Assembly (NCBI RefSeq): GCF_900116565.1
Contig: NZ_FPCJ01000001.1
Coordinates: 744,001-808,000 of the forward strand
Length of the DNA: 64,000 bases
Reading direction: 5' to 3'
DNA from: Thermoflavifilum thermophilum
GTDB taxonomy: Bacteria > Bacteroidota > Bacteroidia > Chitinophagales > Chitinophagaceae
The notes beneath the pieces were generated by a model, which ran no database searches, was not told where the DNA came from, and saw only the letters and a list, made by a program, of their open reading frames with translations. Shown here piece by piece: positions 9,087 through 16,943 of the stretch (its first letter is position 1; the number at the start of each line of letters is the position of its first letter). Made by a program: the position numbers and the translations under genes.

Positions 9087-9130
9087 TGATGATTAACCAA
9101 TTGTTAACCAAATGATAACTAAATATGAAT
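9087..9130 (-). promoter_or_regulatory. Array of four 11-bp repeats, probable Pho box, before the TonB receptor gene
   Basis: On the minus strand the units begin at 9130, 9119, 9108 and 9097: ATTCATATTTA, GTTATCATTTG, GTTAACAATTG, GTTAATCATCA. Read on the plus strand, 9092-9124 is three near-identical units ATTAACCAATT, GTTAACCAAAT, GATAACTAAAT, close to the cyanobacterial Pho box TTAACC with 11-bp period. Register and distance to the -7 element equal those at 6182-6225. Confidence 0.65.
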
Positions 9131-9189
9131 CTTTCTGATTGAATACCCTTAGAACAGTTTTTCTCTTTTGGGAAAATGAAAATGCTTTT

Positions 9190-9206
9190 TACTAAATTTT
9201 TTAGTA
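9190..9206. promoter_or_regulatory. Palindromic operator-like site TACTAAATTTTTTAGTA
   Basis: A perfect inverted repeat (TACTAAA, 3-base centre TTT, TTTAGTA) ending 10 bases before the ATG at 9217. A -7-like TAAATTTT (9193-9200) lies inside it and a TTG at 9168-9170 sits 22 bases further up, so a bound dimeric repressor would block the promoter. The regulator is unknown. Confidence 0.55.
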
Positions 9207-9216
9207 CATTAGCTGC

Positions 9217-9882
9217 ATGAAAAAGAATGCCCTTTCCAATCAGATTTGGCCGGCAGATGCTCATAACCTGGAATATGAAGGTCAAATCTGGCAAACCCAA
9301 GAATATGTGTTGACAGCGCCGGTGCAAGGACCGCTGGCTGAGCGTATCGGTGAGGAAAGAGATGCTTTTAGCCGGAATTACCGGCACCCCCGGCTGGCTA
9401 CAGATGCCCAGATTTGGCTCATTCATTTCTGGCAATGGGAAACGCAGGAAAAGAAGTTGATAGCCTATTTTAGCATGCTTGCTGCCCCGCAACCCCCTCT
9501 GCTGCTGGAAATTGACGGTTTTGGATTTATGCCCAGCCACAGTATCATCCTGAAAATCCGCAATGCATCAGCTGTTGCCGCTCTGGTGAAATCGTTCCGT
9601 CCTATGCAGCGCATGCTAAAGAGTTTAGCCAGCAAACCGCATTTCATCACAGAACCGTATTTGTTGTTTGCATCCAGGCTTAAGCCCTGGCAATATGAAA
9701 AAAGCGTACCCGAATACCAGCAAAAATCATTCGCCGGCCGATGTGTAGTGCAGGAATTAACATTGTGGAAAAAAGATGATCATCAGAAAGCTTTCCAGCA
9801 AATAGCACGCTTTCCGCTGCAAAAGGCCTCTTCACCAGAAGGGGCAGCAGGTGGACAGATTCAATACAGTTTGTTTGATTAA
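9217..9882 (+). CDS. 2H-phosphoesterase (2'-5' RNA ligase-like) family protein lacking the catalytic motifs
   Basis: This 221-residue protein resembles the LigT/2H family common in Chitinophagaceae: GFMPSHSIILKI at 103-114, and PHF, then SRLKPWQYEK at 153-162 and SFAGRCVVQELTLWKK near 171-186. Active 2H enzymes need two HxT/S motifs. At the places where I expect them the sequence reads DAQIWL (63-68) and PYLLFA (147-152), so both His/Thr pairs appear replaced (Gln65/Trp67 and Tyr148/Leu150). It may be an RNA- or nucleotide-binding pseudoenzyme. The radical SAM gene follows after 11 bp, so the two are probably cotranscribed from the palindrome-covered promoter. The family placement rests on remembered relatives, not on a search. 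Confidence 0.7.
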   Translation: MKKNALSNQIWPADAHNLEYEGQIWQTQEYVLTAPVQGPLAERIGEERDAFSRNYRHPRLATDAQIWLIHFWQWETQEKKLIAYFSMLAAPQPPLLLEIDGFGFMPSHSIILKIRNASAVAALVKSFRPMQRMLKSLASKPHFITEPYLLFASRLKPWQYEKSVPEYQQKSFAGRCVVQELTLWKKDDHQKAFQQIARFPLQKASSPEGAAGGQIQYSLFD

Positions 9883-9893
9883 AAACTTGTATC

Positions 9894-10943
9894 ATGACAT
9901 ATATCAAAGGTCGCGGTGCACAGCTGAATCCGCACAATCGTTTTGAAAAAACAAGGTTCAGCCGCGATGAACCAACAGCTATTGATGATTGGGAACAAGG
10001 CGATGAGCCTACACATTATATTGAGCAACAGACCAAAAGCCTGGTACACAAGGTAGAAAGCCCCGATGTGGGTATGATGTACAGCATGAATCCCTATCAG
10101 GGATGTGAGCATGGTTGCATTTATTGCTACGCACGAAATGCGCATGAATACTGGGGATACAGCGCCGGATTGGATTTTGAACGCAACATCATTGTGAAAA
10201 TAAATGCTCCTCAACTGCTGGAACAGTTTCTGATGCAGCCCTCCTGGGAAGGGTGGCCCATTTCGCTGAGCGGCAACACCGATTGCTATCAGCCGGCCGA
10301 ACAAAAATACCGCATCACCCGTCGGTTGCTGGAAATCTGTTATGCTTTCAAACAACCAGTAGGCATCATTACCAAAAATGCCTTTATCCTGCACGATAAG
10401 GATATATTGCAGGCCATGGCGCGTTACAGGTTGGTGAGCGTGCTGGTGTCCATTACTTCCTTTCACGAAGAACTGCGGCGCCTGATGGAACCGAGAACCA
10501 CAACCGCTCAGCAAAGACTGCGCGTGATCCGGGAGCTAAGCCAGCTGGGCGTGCGCACCGGTGTGATGCTGGGACCCATGATTCCTGGATTGAATGAACA
10601 CGAAATGCCTGCTATCATGAAAGCTGCCGCAGAAGCCGGCGCCACATTTTCAGCCTATACATTTATCCGCCTCAATGGTGCCATCAAACTGATTTTTCAT
10701 GATTGGCTGTATAAAAATTTCCCCGACCGGGCCGATAAAGTCTGGCATCTCATTGAACAATCACATGGTGGTAAAGTCAATGACAGCCGATGGGGCGTGC
10801 GCATGCGCGGCGAAGGCCCTATCGCTGAGCTGGTTCGTCAGCAATTCATCAAATGCAACAAGCGATATGGCCTGAACGATGAACGATGGGAACTCGATAG
10901 CTCGCATTTTTGCAGACCCGGAAAACAGTTAAGTTTGTTTTAA
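9894..10943 (+). CDS. PA0069-family radical SAM protein (SplB-like)
   Basis: The protein has 349 residues. The iron-sulfur cluster motif CEHGCIYCYAR gives Cys71, Cys75 and Cys78 in the CxxxCxxC spacing, preceded by the family hallmark YSMNPYQG. Later segments LSGNTDCYQPAEQKYRITR and GVMLGPMIPGLNEHEMPAIM are typical of the PA0069/Rv2578c group related to spore photoproduct lyase. Reaction unknown: the family is thought to act by a 5'-deoxyadenosyl radical and its SplB likeness hints at nucleic acid repair, which I cannot confirm. It follows the 2H-like gene by 11 bp and probably shares its promoter. Confidence 0.88.
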   Translation: MTYIKGRGAQLNPHNRFEKTRFSRDEPTAIDDWEQGDEPTHYIEQQTKSLVHKVESPDVGMMYSMNPYQGCEHGCIYCYARNAHEYWGYSAGLDFERNIIVKINAPQLLEQFLMQPSWEGWPISLSGNTDCYQPAEQKYRITRRLLEICYAFKQPVGIITKNAFILHDKDILQAMARYRLVSVLVSITSFHEELRRLMEPRTTTAQQRLRVIRELSQLGVRTGVMLGPMIPGLNEHEMPAIMKAAAEAGATFSAYTFIRLNGAIKLIFHDWLYKNFPDRADKVWHLIEQSHGGKVNDSRWGVRMRGEGPIAELVRQQFIKCNKRYGLNDERWELDSSHFCRPGKQLSLF

Positions 10944-10980
10944 TGATTGTAAAAGTGAATTTTTTCAATTCATGTCATCC

Positions 10981-10988
10981 TATCTTTG
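10981..10988 (+). promoter_or_regulatory. -7 promoter element TATCTTTG
   Basis: Exact TAnnTTTG match. The transcript start near 10993 lies after the more upstream TTG start at 10986, so the ATG at 11028 is the likely start of the next gene. Confidence 0.55.
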
Positions 10989-11027
10989 AAAATGAATCCC
11001 CTATCATTTGAAATAAATCCTGTTGCT

Positions 11028-11405
11028 ATGAAAACATGGATTACAGGTCTGACCATAAGCTTGCTTGCCGTACAGGCCGCATACGCACAAGCCAAAATAT
11101 CCGACGAATATGTTGCGCGTTATGTGAATCAGCAGGTAACTGTTTGCGGAAAAATTGCGAGTACCTATTACGACTCCACTTCCAAACGCAAACCTACTTT
11201 TCTAAATTTCCGCTATCCACATCCCGATGAAACCTTTACCGTAGTGATCTGGGGAGATGACCGGAAAAATTTTCCTTACAAACCTGAAACCTATCTGAAA
11301 AACAAACAGATTTGTGTGAAAGGGAAAATTACATTGTTCCATGACGAACCCGAAATGATTATAACTTCTCCTGCACAGATTGAACTGGAAAATGAGAAGC
11401 CCTGA
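11028..11405 (+). CDS. Small exported OB-fold-like protein
   Basis: The protein has 125 residues. A signal peptide (MKTWITGLTISLLAVQAAYAQ) precedes about 100 residues of beta-rich sequence: VNQQVTVCGKIAST, PTFLNFRYPHPDETFTVVIW, KNKQICVKGKITLF and PEMIITSPAQI. This order, with a central VVIWGDDR and a late VKGKI...PEMIITSP, is that of exported OB-fold proteins annotated as nucleic-acid-binding. The ligand is unknown. The start was chosen from the signal peptide and the promoter at 10981. It ends 4 bases before the convergent metallo-hydrolase gene. Confidence 0.75.
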   Translation: MKTWITGLTISLLAVQAAYAQAKISDEYVARYVNQQVTVCGKIASTYYDSTSKRKPTFLNFRYPHPDETFTVVIWGDDRKNFPYKPETYLKNKQICVKGKITLFHDEPEMIITSPAQIELENEKP

Positions 11406-11409
11406 TGAA

Positions 11410-12189
11410 TCAAATCAGTTTCATCACGGGCCTTTGTACATCGTGATAAAATAAAAAAGTCCATCCTTCACGTTTGCCCTGCTCAGCAAATTGCTGCCTC
11501 AGTTCCATGCTTTTACGGCCATCGTAGTCATATTTGGCCACATAGCGTGTTTTCATCTGCAAATATTGAGGTGCTACATCGCCACCATAAAAAATAATTT
11601 CATCCTGATCTTGTATCCAGAACACAACGTGATAGGGACAATGCCCACCACTGAGCTGATACCGAATATGTGTATCAATATATCCTTCATCATGCAAAAG
11701 CATTACCTGATCAGATTGAAACAATAATTCAAACTCTTCTGCTGCATACGAAGAAGCTATATCCCCTCCTGTTTCACCTTCATTTTGCTGGGCATGTGAA
11801 AGAGCATATTTTAATTCATCTTCATGCACATAATAGATGGCCTGAGGAAAATTCAGCCTGTAACTTCCATCGGGATGGAGGCTGCAAATGCCACCTGCAT
11901 GATCTTTATGCAAATGACTAAGCAACACATGCGTAATTTGTGAAGGATCAATTCCTTTTTCTTTCAGGATCTGATACAAAAGGAATTCCTGATTGTTAGA
12001 CAGATTTAATCCGGTATCCAGCAAAATATAATGTGATCCTGCAATTACAAGAAATGGTTGAATCTCAATCAGCAATGAACCTTTCGGCCTATCCTGCAAA
12101 CGATCATGCTGAGGATCAAAGGGGATAAATTTTTTACTTCTATCCACGGTAAATGTTCCTTCTGCAAGCGGAATAATTTGTGCCATCAT
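11410..12189 (-). CDS. MBL-fold metallo-hydrolase
   Basis: The protein has 259 residues with the metallo-beta-lactamase signature SHLHKDHAGG, giving metal ligands His92, His94, Asp96 and His97. A later His (GGHCPYHVVFWI) and an Asp (YGGDVAP) supply the remaining site. No signal peptide, so cytoplasmic. Relatives hydrolyse lactones, glutathione thioesters or similar; the substrate is not predictable here. It follows rodA by 21 bp on the same strand and could be the last gene of the mre transcript. Confidence 0.85.
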   Translation of the reverse strand: MMAQIIPLAEGTFTVDRSKKFIPFDPQHDRLQDRPKGSLLIEIQPFLVIAGSHYILLDTGLNLSNNQEFLLYQILKEKGIDPSQITHVLLSHLHKDHAGGICSLHPDGSYRLNFPQAIYYVHEDELKYALSHAQQNEGETGGDIASSYAAEEFELLFQSDQVMLLHDEGYIDTHIRYQLSGGHCPYHVVFWIQDQDEIIFYGGDVAPQYLQMKTRYVAKYDYDGRKSMELRQQFAEQGKREGWTFLFYHDVQRPVMKLI

Positions 12190-12210
12190 TCACCATATTT
12201 TTGATGGATA

Positions 12211-13509
12211 TTATCTTAAAATCTTCTGCCTGTCTGCATCCAAGCGTATCAATATAAAAAGCATCATCGTAAAGGTAATCATTGATGATCCACCGTAGCT
12301 CATCCACGGCAAAGGTATGCCAATGACCGGAGCCAATCCTGTGGTCATTCCAATATTGATGGCCACATGAAAAAACAATATACTCGCCAATCCATAAGCA
12401 TATACCCTGCTGAATGTGGATCGCTGGCGTTCAGCTACCTGAATGATGCGAAACAACAATATCAGATACAAACCCAATAATCCAATGCTTCCTATAAAAC
12501 CAAAATCTTCTCCGATGGTACAGAAAATAAAATCTGTACTCTGTTCCGGTACAAATTCGTAGCGGGTTTGGGTTCCTTTCAAATAGCCTTTCCCAAACAG
12601 CCCTCCTGAACCAATGGCTATTTTGGATTGCAGCACATTGTAACTTGACTTCGGACTTACTTCTTTGCCCAGCATCACATTGATTCGACTTACCTGATAA
12701 GGTTTCAGTACATGTGTGAATATATAAGGCACAACCTGCATCACAAATACACTGCAGAAACCCCAGATCAACAGGATCAGAAACAATCGTTCGGGATGAC
12801 GCCGGAAGCTGCGCCGCATGAAATAAATCACGAACGCAGCGGCCACGCTGAATATCATCAGCAATATATGTTTCTCTACCAGCAAAGCAGAAAGCACTAA
12901 CACAATCACAGAAAATCCAACAATAAGAATAATGCCCGGTAATCCTTCCCGATACAATACCAGAAAAAATGATAAGTAAACCAATGCCAACCCTGTTTCA
13001 GATTGCATCACAATGATGGCTGCAGGTAAAAGAATCAAGCCAATGGCAATCAGCCGCGCACGTAATGTGGAAAAATCCACATCCAGGCGCGATAAATATT
13101 TGGCGAGTGCCAGGTTGGTCGTAAGCTTTGTAAATTCTGCCGGCTGAAACTGAAAACCACCAATCACAAGCCAGGAGTGAGAACCTTTGATGTCTTTGCC
13201 GGCTACCAGCACCAGCAGCAACAACAAAATGCCAAATACATACATGAGATTGGCTAATGCAGGAAATAGTTTGCTGTCAACCAACAGAATGCCGAGAGCC
13301 AGTACCAGCGAAATGCACACCCACATCAACTGCCTGCTATAGTTTTTGCTCAGATGCAAGACGTTGTACCATACATCTTCCCCCGGCCGGTGCTCCACGG
13401 CAAAGATGGAAAACAAACCTATAAGCACCAGGATAAAATACAATGCCATCAGCACCCGGTCTATTCCCGGCTTAATCAAGTCTGTTGATGTGCGTACATG
13501 CGTGTCCAC
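12211..13509 (-). CDS. rodA: Rod shape-determining protein RodA, peptidoglycan glycosyltransferase
   Basis: This SEDS-family membrane protein has 432 residues and about ten hydrophobic helices. Family motifs are visible: GSHSWLVIGGFQFQPAEFTK (substrate-cavity loop), AIGSGGLFGKGYLKGTQ, VPEQSTDFIFCTIGEDFGFIG and the C-terminal GIPLPWMSYGGSSM. It polymerises lipid II in side-wall synthesis together with PBP2. The gene starts with GTG at 13509, 12 bp after the mrdA stop; no better ATG is present before residue 21. The order mrdA-rodA inside the mre cluster supports the RodA rather than FtsW assignment. Confidence 0.93.
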   Translation of the reverse strand: MDTHVRTSTDLIKPGIDRVLMALYFILVLIGLFSIFAVEHRPGEDVWYNVLHLSKNYSRQLMWVCISLVLALGILLVDSKLFPALANLMYVFGILLLLLVLVAGKDIKGSHSWLVIGGFQFQPAEFTKLTTNLALAKYLSRLDVDFSTLRARLIAIGLILLPAAIIVMQSETGLALVYLSFFLVLYREGLPGIILIVGFSVIVLVLSALLVEKHILLMIFSVAAAFVIYFMRRSFRRHPERLFLILLIWGFCSVFVMQVVPYIFTHVLKPYQVSRINVMLGKEVSPKSSYNVLQSKIAIGSGGLFGKGYLKGTQTRYEFVPEQSTDFIFCTIGEDFGFIGSIGLLGLYLILLFRIIQVAERQRSTFSRVYAYGLASILFFHVAINIGMTTGLAPVIGIPLPWMSYGGSSMITFTMMLFILIRLDADRQKILR

Positions 13510-13521
13510 AGGTCAATATGT

Positions 13522-15459
13522 TTAACGCGCGACTATGCGCCTGGCCTCCAATTTATCACGAACCTGATTCAGCGAATCAATTCTGCGTTTCTTTTCCAAA
13601 ATATATTCTGGTATCAGATTAGCTTCCGAAATCCGCTTTAACAACGGCAAACGATCCGTAGCAATGCTGTCACGCAAATATTTTTCAATCATCAGGCTGG
13701 CTATCGGTGCTGCCCAGCTGGCCCCAAAGCCGGCATTTTCCACCACCACGGCAATGGCGATTTTGGGATGTTCACGCGGTGCGAAAGCTGCAAATAATGA
13801 ATGATCTTTCAACTCCACCCGTTTCCCGTTGATAATCGTAAAATTTTGAGCCGTACCTGTTTTCCCGCAAATCGTGATGCCCGGAATAGCAGCAATGGTA
13901 GCGGTTCCCCGTTCAACCACTGCTGCCATGGCACGGGTAACAATATCGTAATCCGTGTCCGATACATTGGCAGTGATCCGATGCAACACCAGGTGTGTGC
14001 GATAAAAATCCGGATCGCCTTCCACACTATCCACTACATGAGGCGTGTAATAATATCCGTGGTTGGCAATGATACACATCACATTGGCCAGCTGCAGAGG
14101 AGTTTCGGTGATTTCTCCCTGGCCAATGCCCAGTGATACGATGGTACAGGAATTCCAATGTCCTTTGCCAAATATTTTGTTGTAATGAGCTGTATCCGGA
14201 ATATATCCGCTGTATTCACCAGGCAAATCAATTCCGAGTTTTTTACCCAGTCCAAAATCACTCACGTATCGGTACCACTCTGCCAACCCCAATGCAGGCC
14301 TGCGCTCTCTGTCCACAATAAAGCGAAACACCTGCGAAAAATAGGAGTTGCACGAATAGGCGATGGCATTGTACAGATTGGAAGCGTGTCCAGGAAAACT
14401 TTCTGTGCATTTGATTGGCCTTCCGCATCCCAGATACACACCCCGGCAATCATATCCGTATTGGGGAGTAATGACACCTTCGTGCAGGGCTATCAATGCA
14501 TCTACAGGCTTGAAGGTAGAACCAGGCGGGTAAGTAGCCTGAATGGGACGATTAAACAAAGGAAGTTCGGGGTTTGTAAACAAGCGGGAAAATTTTTTGT
14601 TACGCTCTGAACCACTCAGTTCATTCGGATCATAGGTAGGACTGCTAACCATCGCCAGAATGCCGCCCGTATTGGGATCTATGGCTACTATGCTTCCAAT
14701 TTTGTTTTGAAGCAGTTGTTCACCCAATTGTTGCAATTCTATATCCAGCGAGAGATACAGGTTTTTACCGGCTACAGCTGGTGTATCATACATGCCTCCG
14801 GCATACGAGCCCTGAATCCTGTTCCGGGAATCCCGCACCAGATATGTCACCCCACGCTGCCCGCGTAACACATCCTCATAACTGCGCTCCAAACCCGTTT
14901 TGCCTATAAAATCGCCGGCCTGGTAAAATCCATCGGAACGCCGGATAGTAGCAGAATCCACCTCGCCTATATATCCGAAAATATGAGCCCCTGCATGATA
15001 GGGGTAATTACGCACAGGCCTTTCCACCAGTTCAAAGCCAGGGAACTGATACAGGTTTTCTTCAATGCGGCCATACACGTCAGGAGGCAGTAATTCTGCA
15101 AAAACAGACTGGCGATAACGGGAATTCCGTATGATAATTTTTTCCATCCTCTCCCGGAAAGTGGCTGTATCAATACCCAGCAGCTCACATAAAAAAGCCG
15201 TATCCAGGTGCTTGACTTCCGAAGGTGTTACCATCAGATCGTAAAGGGCCGTGTTATTCACTACTACACGTCCATGGCGATCATAGATAATGCCCCGGGT
15301 AGGATATATGAGTTTGCGTACAATGGCCTGTGCATTGGCCAGCTGGCGATATTTTGTTTCGATCACCTGCAAATAAAACAACCGCATTGCTATGACAGCA
15401 AATACACCGATGAATATCAGCCGGATGATATTTTTTCTGGATTGGTGAAATTCAGCCAT
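13522..15459 (-). CDS. mrdA: Penicillin-binding protein 2, transpeptidase
   Basis: The protein has 645 residues. An N-terminal membrane anchor (IIRLIFIGVFAVIAMRLFYLQV) is followed by the PBP dimerisation domain (IYPTRGIIYDRHGRVVVNN) and the transpeptidase domain with Ser314-Thr-Phe-Lys317, the SCN triad at 369-371 and Lys533-Thr-Gly. It cross-links peptidoglycan in the elongasome, working with RodA encoded next. It sits 86 bp after mreD on the same strand. Confidence 0.95.
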   Translation of the reverse strand: MAEFHQSRKNIIRLIFIGVFAVIAMRLFYLQVIETKYRQLANAQAIVRKLIYPTRGIIYDRHGRVVVNNTALYDLMVTPSEVKHLDTAFLCELLGIDTATFRERMEKIIIRNSRYRQSVFAELLPPDVYGRIEENLYQFPGFELVERPVRNYPYHAGAHIFGYIGEVDSATIRRSDGFYQAGDFIGKTGLERSYEDVLRGQRGVTYLVRDSRNRIQGSYAGGMYDTPAVAGKNLYLSLDIELQQLGEQLLQNKIGSIVAIDPNTGGILAMVSSPTYDPNELSGSERNKKFSRLFTNPELPLFNRPIQATYPPGSTFKPVDALIALHEGVITPQYGYDCRGVYLGCGRPIKCTESFPGHASNLYNAIAYSCNSYFSQVFRFIVDRERRPALGLAEWYRYVSDFGLGKKLGIDLPGEYSGYIPDTAHYNKIFGKGHWNSCTIVSLGIGQGEITETPLQLANVMCIIANHGYYYTPHVVDSVEGDPDFYRTHLVLHRITANVSDTDYDIVTRAMAAVVERGTATIAAIPGITICGKTGTAQNFTIINGKRVELKDHSLFAAFAPREHPKIAIAVVVENAGFGASWAAPIASLMIEKYLRDSIATDRLPLLKRISEANLIPEYILEKKRRIDSLNQVRDKLEARRIVAR

Positions 15460-15545
15460 ATGCTTAAAAACTACGGCTTTAGCGAAATACGGGACTTCAG
15501 ACTGCCTGCAAACCTAATGAAAACCTGCCTGTAAAACCTTGATAA

Positions 15546-16067
15546 TTATCTTCTCCTCGGGCGTTTTTCAAAAAACAATAATCCATACACAAAAATCAAT
15601 AGCAGGGTAACAAGGGTGGAAAACACAATCTTCATCGCCAGGTAAGGGGTTGCCTGAAAGTTGAATACTTCCAGAGTAAAATAAATCACGTGGTGAATCA
15701 ATACCAACATGCCTGCATAAAAAACGAATTTACCCGTACCCATGGTAGCGGGCGAGGGAGACCGGGTAGTATCTTCAAAACCACCTTGAGGAGCAAGCAT
15801 CCCGATGAGGAAAGGACGGAGATAGGCAATAGCCGCACAGGCTGCAGCATGTAATCCGGGTGTATGCATGAAATTATCTATAATCCAACCGGTGGCTGTG
15901 CCGATCATCAACAATAACCAACGGGGTGTCTGAAAAGGCAAAAGCAAAATTAAAAGCAGATACAGATAAGGCTGCACCCATCCATTCAGCATGATATTGT
16001 TCAGGATAAACACCTGAACAAAAATCAACAACACAAAACGAATGATATTTTTGAACAACTCACTCAT
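15546..16067 (-). CDS. mreD: Rod shape-determining protein MreD
   Basis: The protein has 173 residues and five to six membrane helices without soluble domains, with the MreD-like centre (TGWIIDNFMHTPGLHAAACA). Identification leans on position: its ATG overlaps the mreC stop codon (ATGA-type coupling) and it precedes mrdA-rodA. It connects MreC to the synthetic complex in the inner membrane. Confidence 0.88.
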   Translation of the reverse strand: MSELFKNIIRFVLLIFVQVFILNNIMLNGWVQPYLYLLLILLLPFQTPRWLLLMIGTATGWIIDNFMHTPGLHAAACAAIAYLRPFLIGMLAPQGGFEDTTRSPSPATMGTGKFVFYAGMLVLIHHVIYFTLEVFNFQATPYLAMKIVFSTLVTLLLIFVYGLLFFEKRPRRR

Positions 16068-16894
16068 GGTGAAACCACATTGGATTCAACCTGCAACTGC
16101 TCAGGCGCCTGCAGGTTTTCAATCACATACACATATCTAAGTCTGCTGAATGGCGTAGCCAATCGAATACGGGCTACCTGAAAATTGCTGGCCGGCTGAT
16201 GCGCCACTTTTTCCACATAACCCACGACAATACCAGGCGGAAACATCACAGAAAAGCCGCTGGTCACCACGGTATCATTTTTATACAAAGCTACACTTCG
16301 GGGTATGTCAGAAAACAAAGCCGTAGTGGGATCTTCACCATCCCACCGCACATAACCGATATCGCCTGTGCGTTTGAGCCGTACACTGAGCCTGAAATCC
16401 TTATGCAATAACGACATCACAAGGGCATAATGATCACTGGCTCGAACCACCACACCGGCTACACCCTGGCTGCTTACCACACCCATATGGGCATGCACAC
16501 CTTCCAGCTTGCCCCGATGAATGGTGATGTAATTGCTGGCATGGACAATGCTGTTGTTTACCACTTCTGCAGGTAAATAAGCATATTGCCGGTGATGGGC
16601 GGTATCGCGGATAAGCTGGCGGGAAGTATCGGGAAAGCTGAAGTCCTGCAGCAGCTGATTTCGCAGGCGGGCATTTTCCGCAAGCAGGCTTTCGTTGACC
16701 TGCTTGAGATGGAAATACTGCATCACATCCGCATAATGCTGATATAGCCTGCCCATCCATTCCTCAGAAAACTGCAGAAACCACGCTTGCTGAAAGGGAT
16801 TCTGGCTGAACACCCTGTTCAAACATATCGCCTCAATGGCAATAAACAAGAGCAGATTAAAATAACGCCGGATGAACAGAATCAGATTGCGCAC
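16064..16894 (-). CDS. mreC: Rod shape-determining protein MreC
   Basis: The protein has 276 residues with an N-terminal membrane helix (FNLLLFIAIEAICLN), a coiled-coil stretch around 60-80 (LKQVNESLLAENARLRNQLL) and the periplasmic beta-barrel domains including NYITIHRGKLEGVHAHMGVVSSQGVAGVV and the SGFSVMFPPGIVVGYV motif. It starts with GTG at 16894, 49 bp after mreB, and is translationally coupled to mreD. It links MreB filaments to PBP2. Confidence 0.93.
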   Translation of the reverse strand: MRNLILFIRRYFNLLLFIAIEAICLNRVFSQNPFQQAWFLQFSEEWMGRLYQHYADVMQYFHLKQVNESLLAENARLRNQLLQDFSFPDTSRQLIRDTAHHRQYAYLPAEVVNNSIVHASNYITIHRGKLEGVHAHMGVVSSQGVAGVVVRASDHYALVMSLLHKDFRLSVRLKRTGDIGYVRWDGEDPTTALFSDIPRSVALYKNDTVVTSGFSVMFPPGIVVGYVEKVAHQPASNFQVARIRLATPFSRLRYVYVIENLQAPEQLQVESNVVSP

Positions 16895-16943
16895 GGCCTT
16901 GGTTTATGCAGAATATGGATGATGAAGCAATAGTTTCATCAGG

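Noticed and set aside
10956-10972. Short inverted repeat TGAATT/AATTCA after the radical SAM gene
   Set aside because: Only 6 AT-rich pairs; not distinguishable from chance as a terminator.
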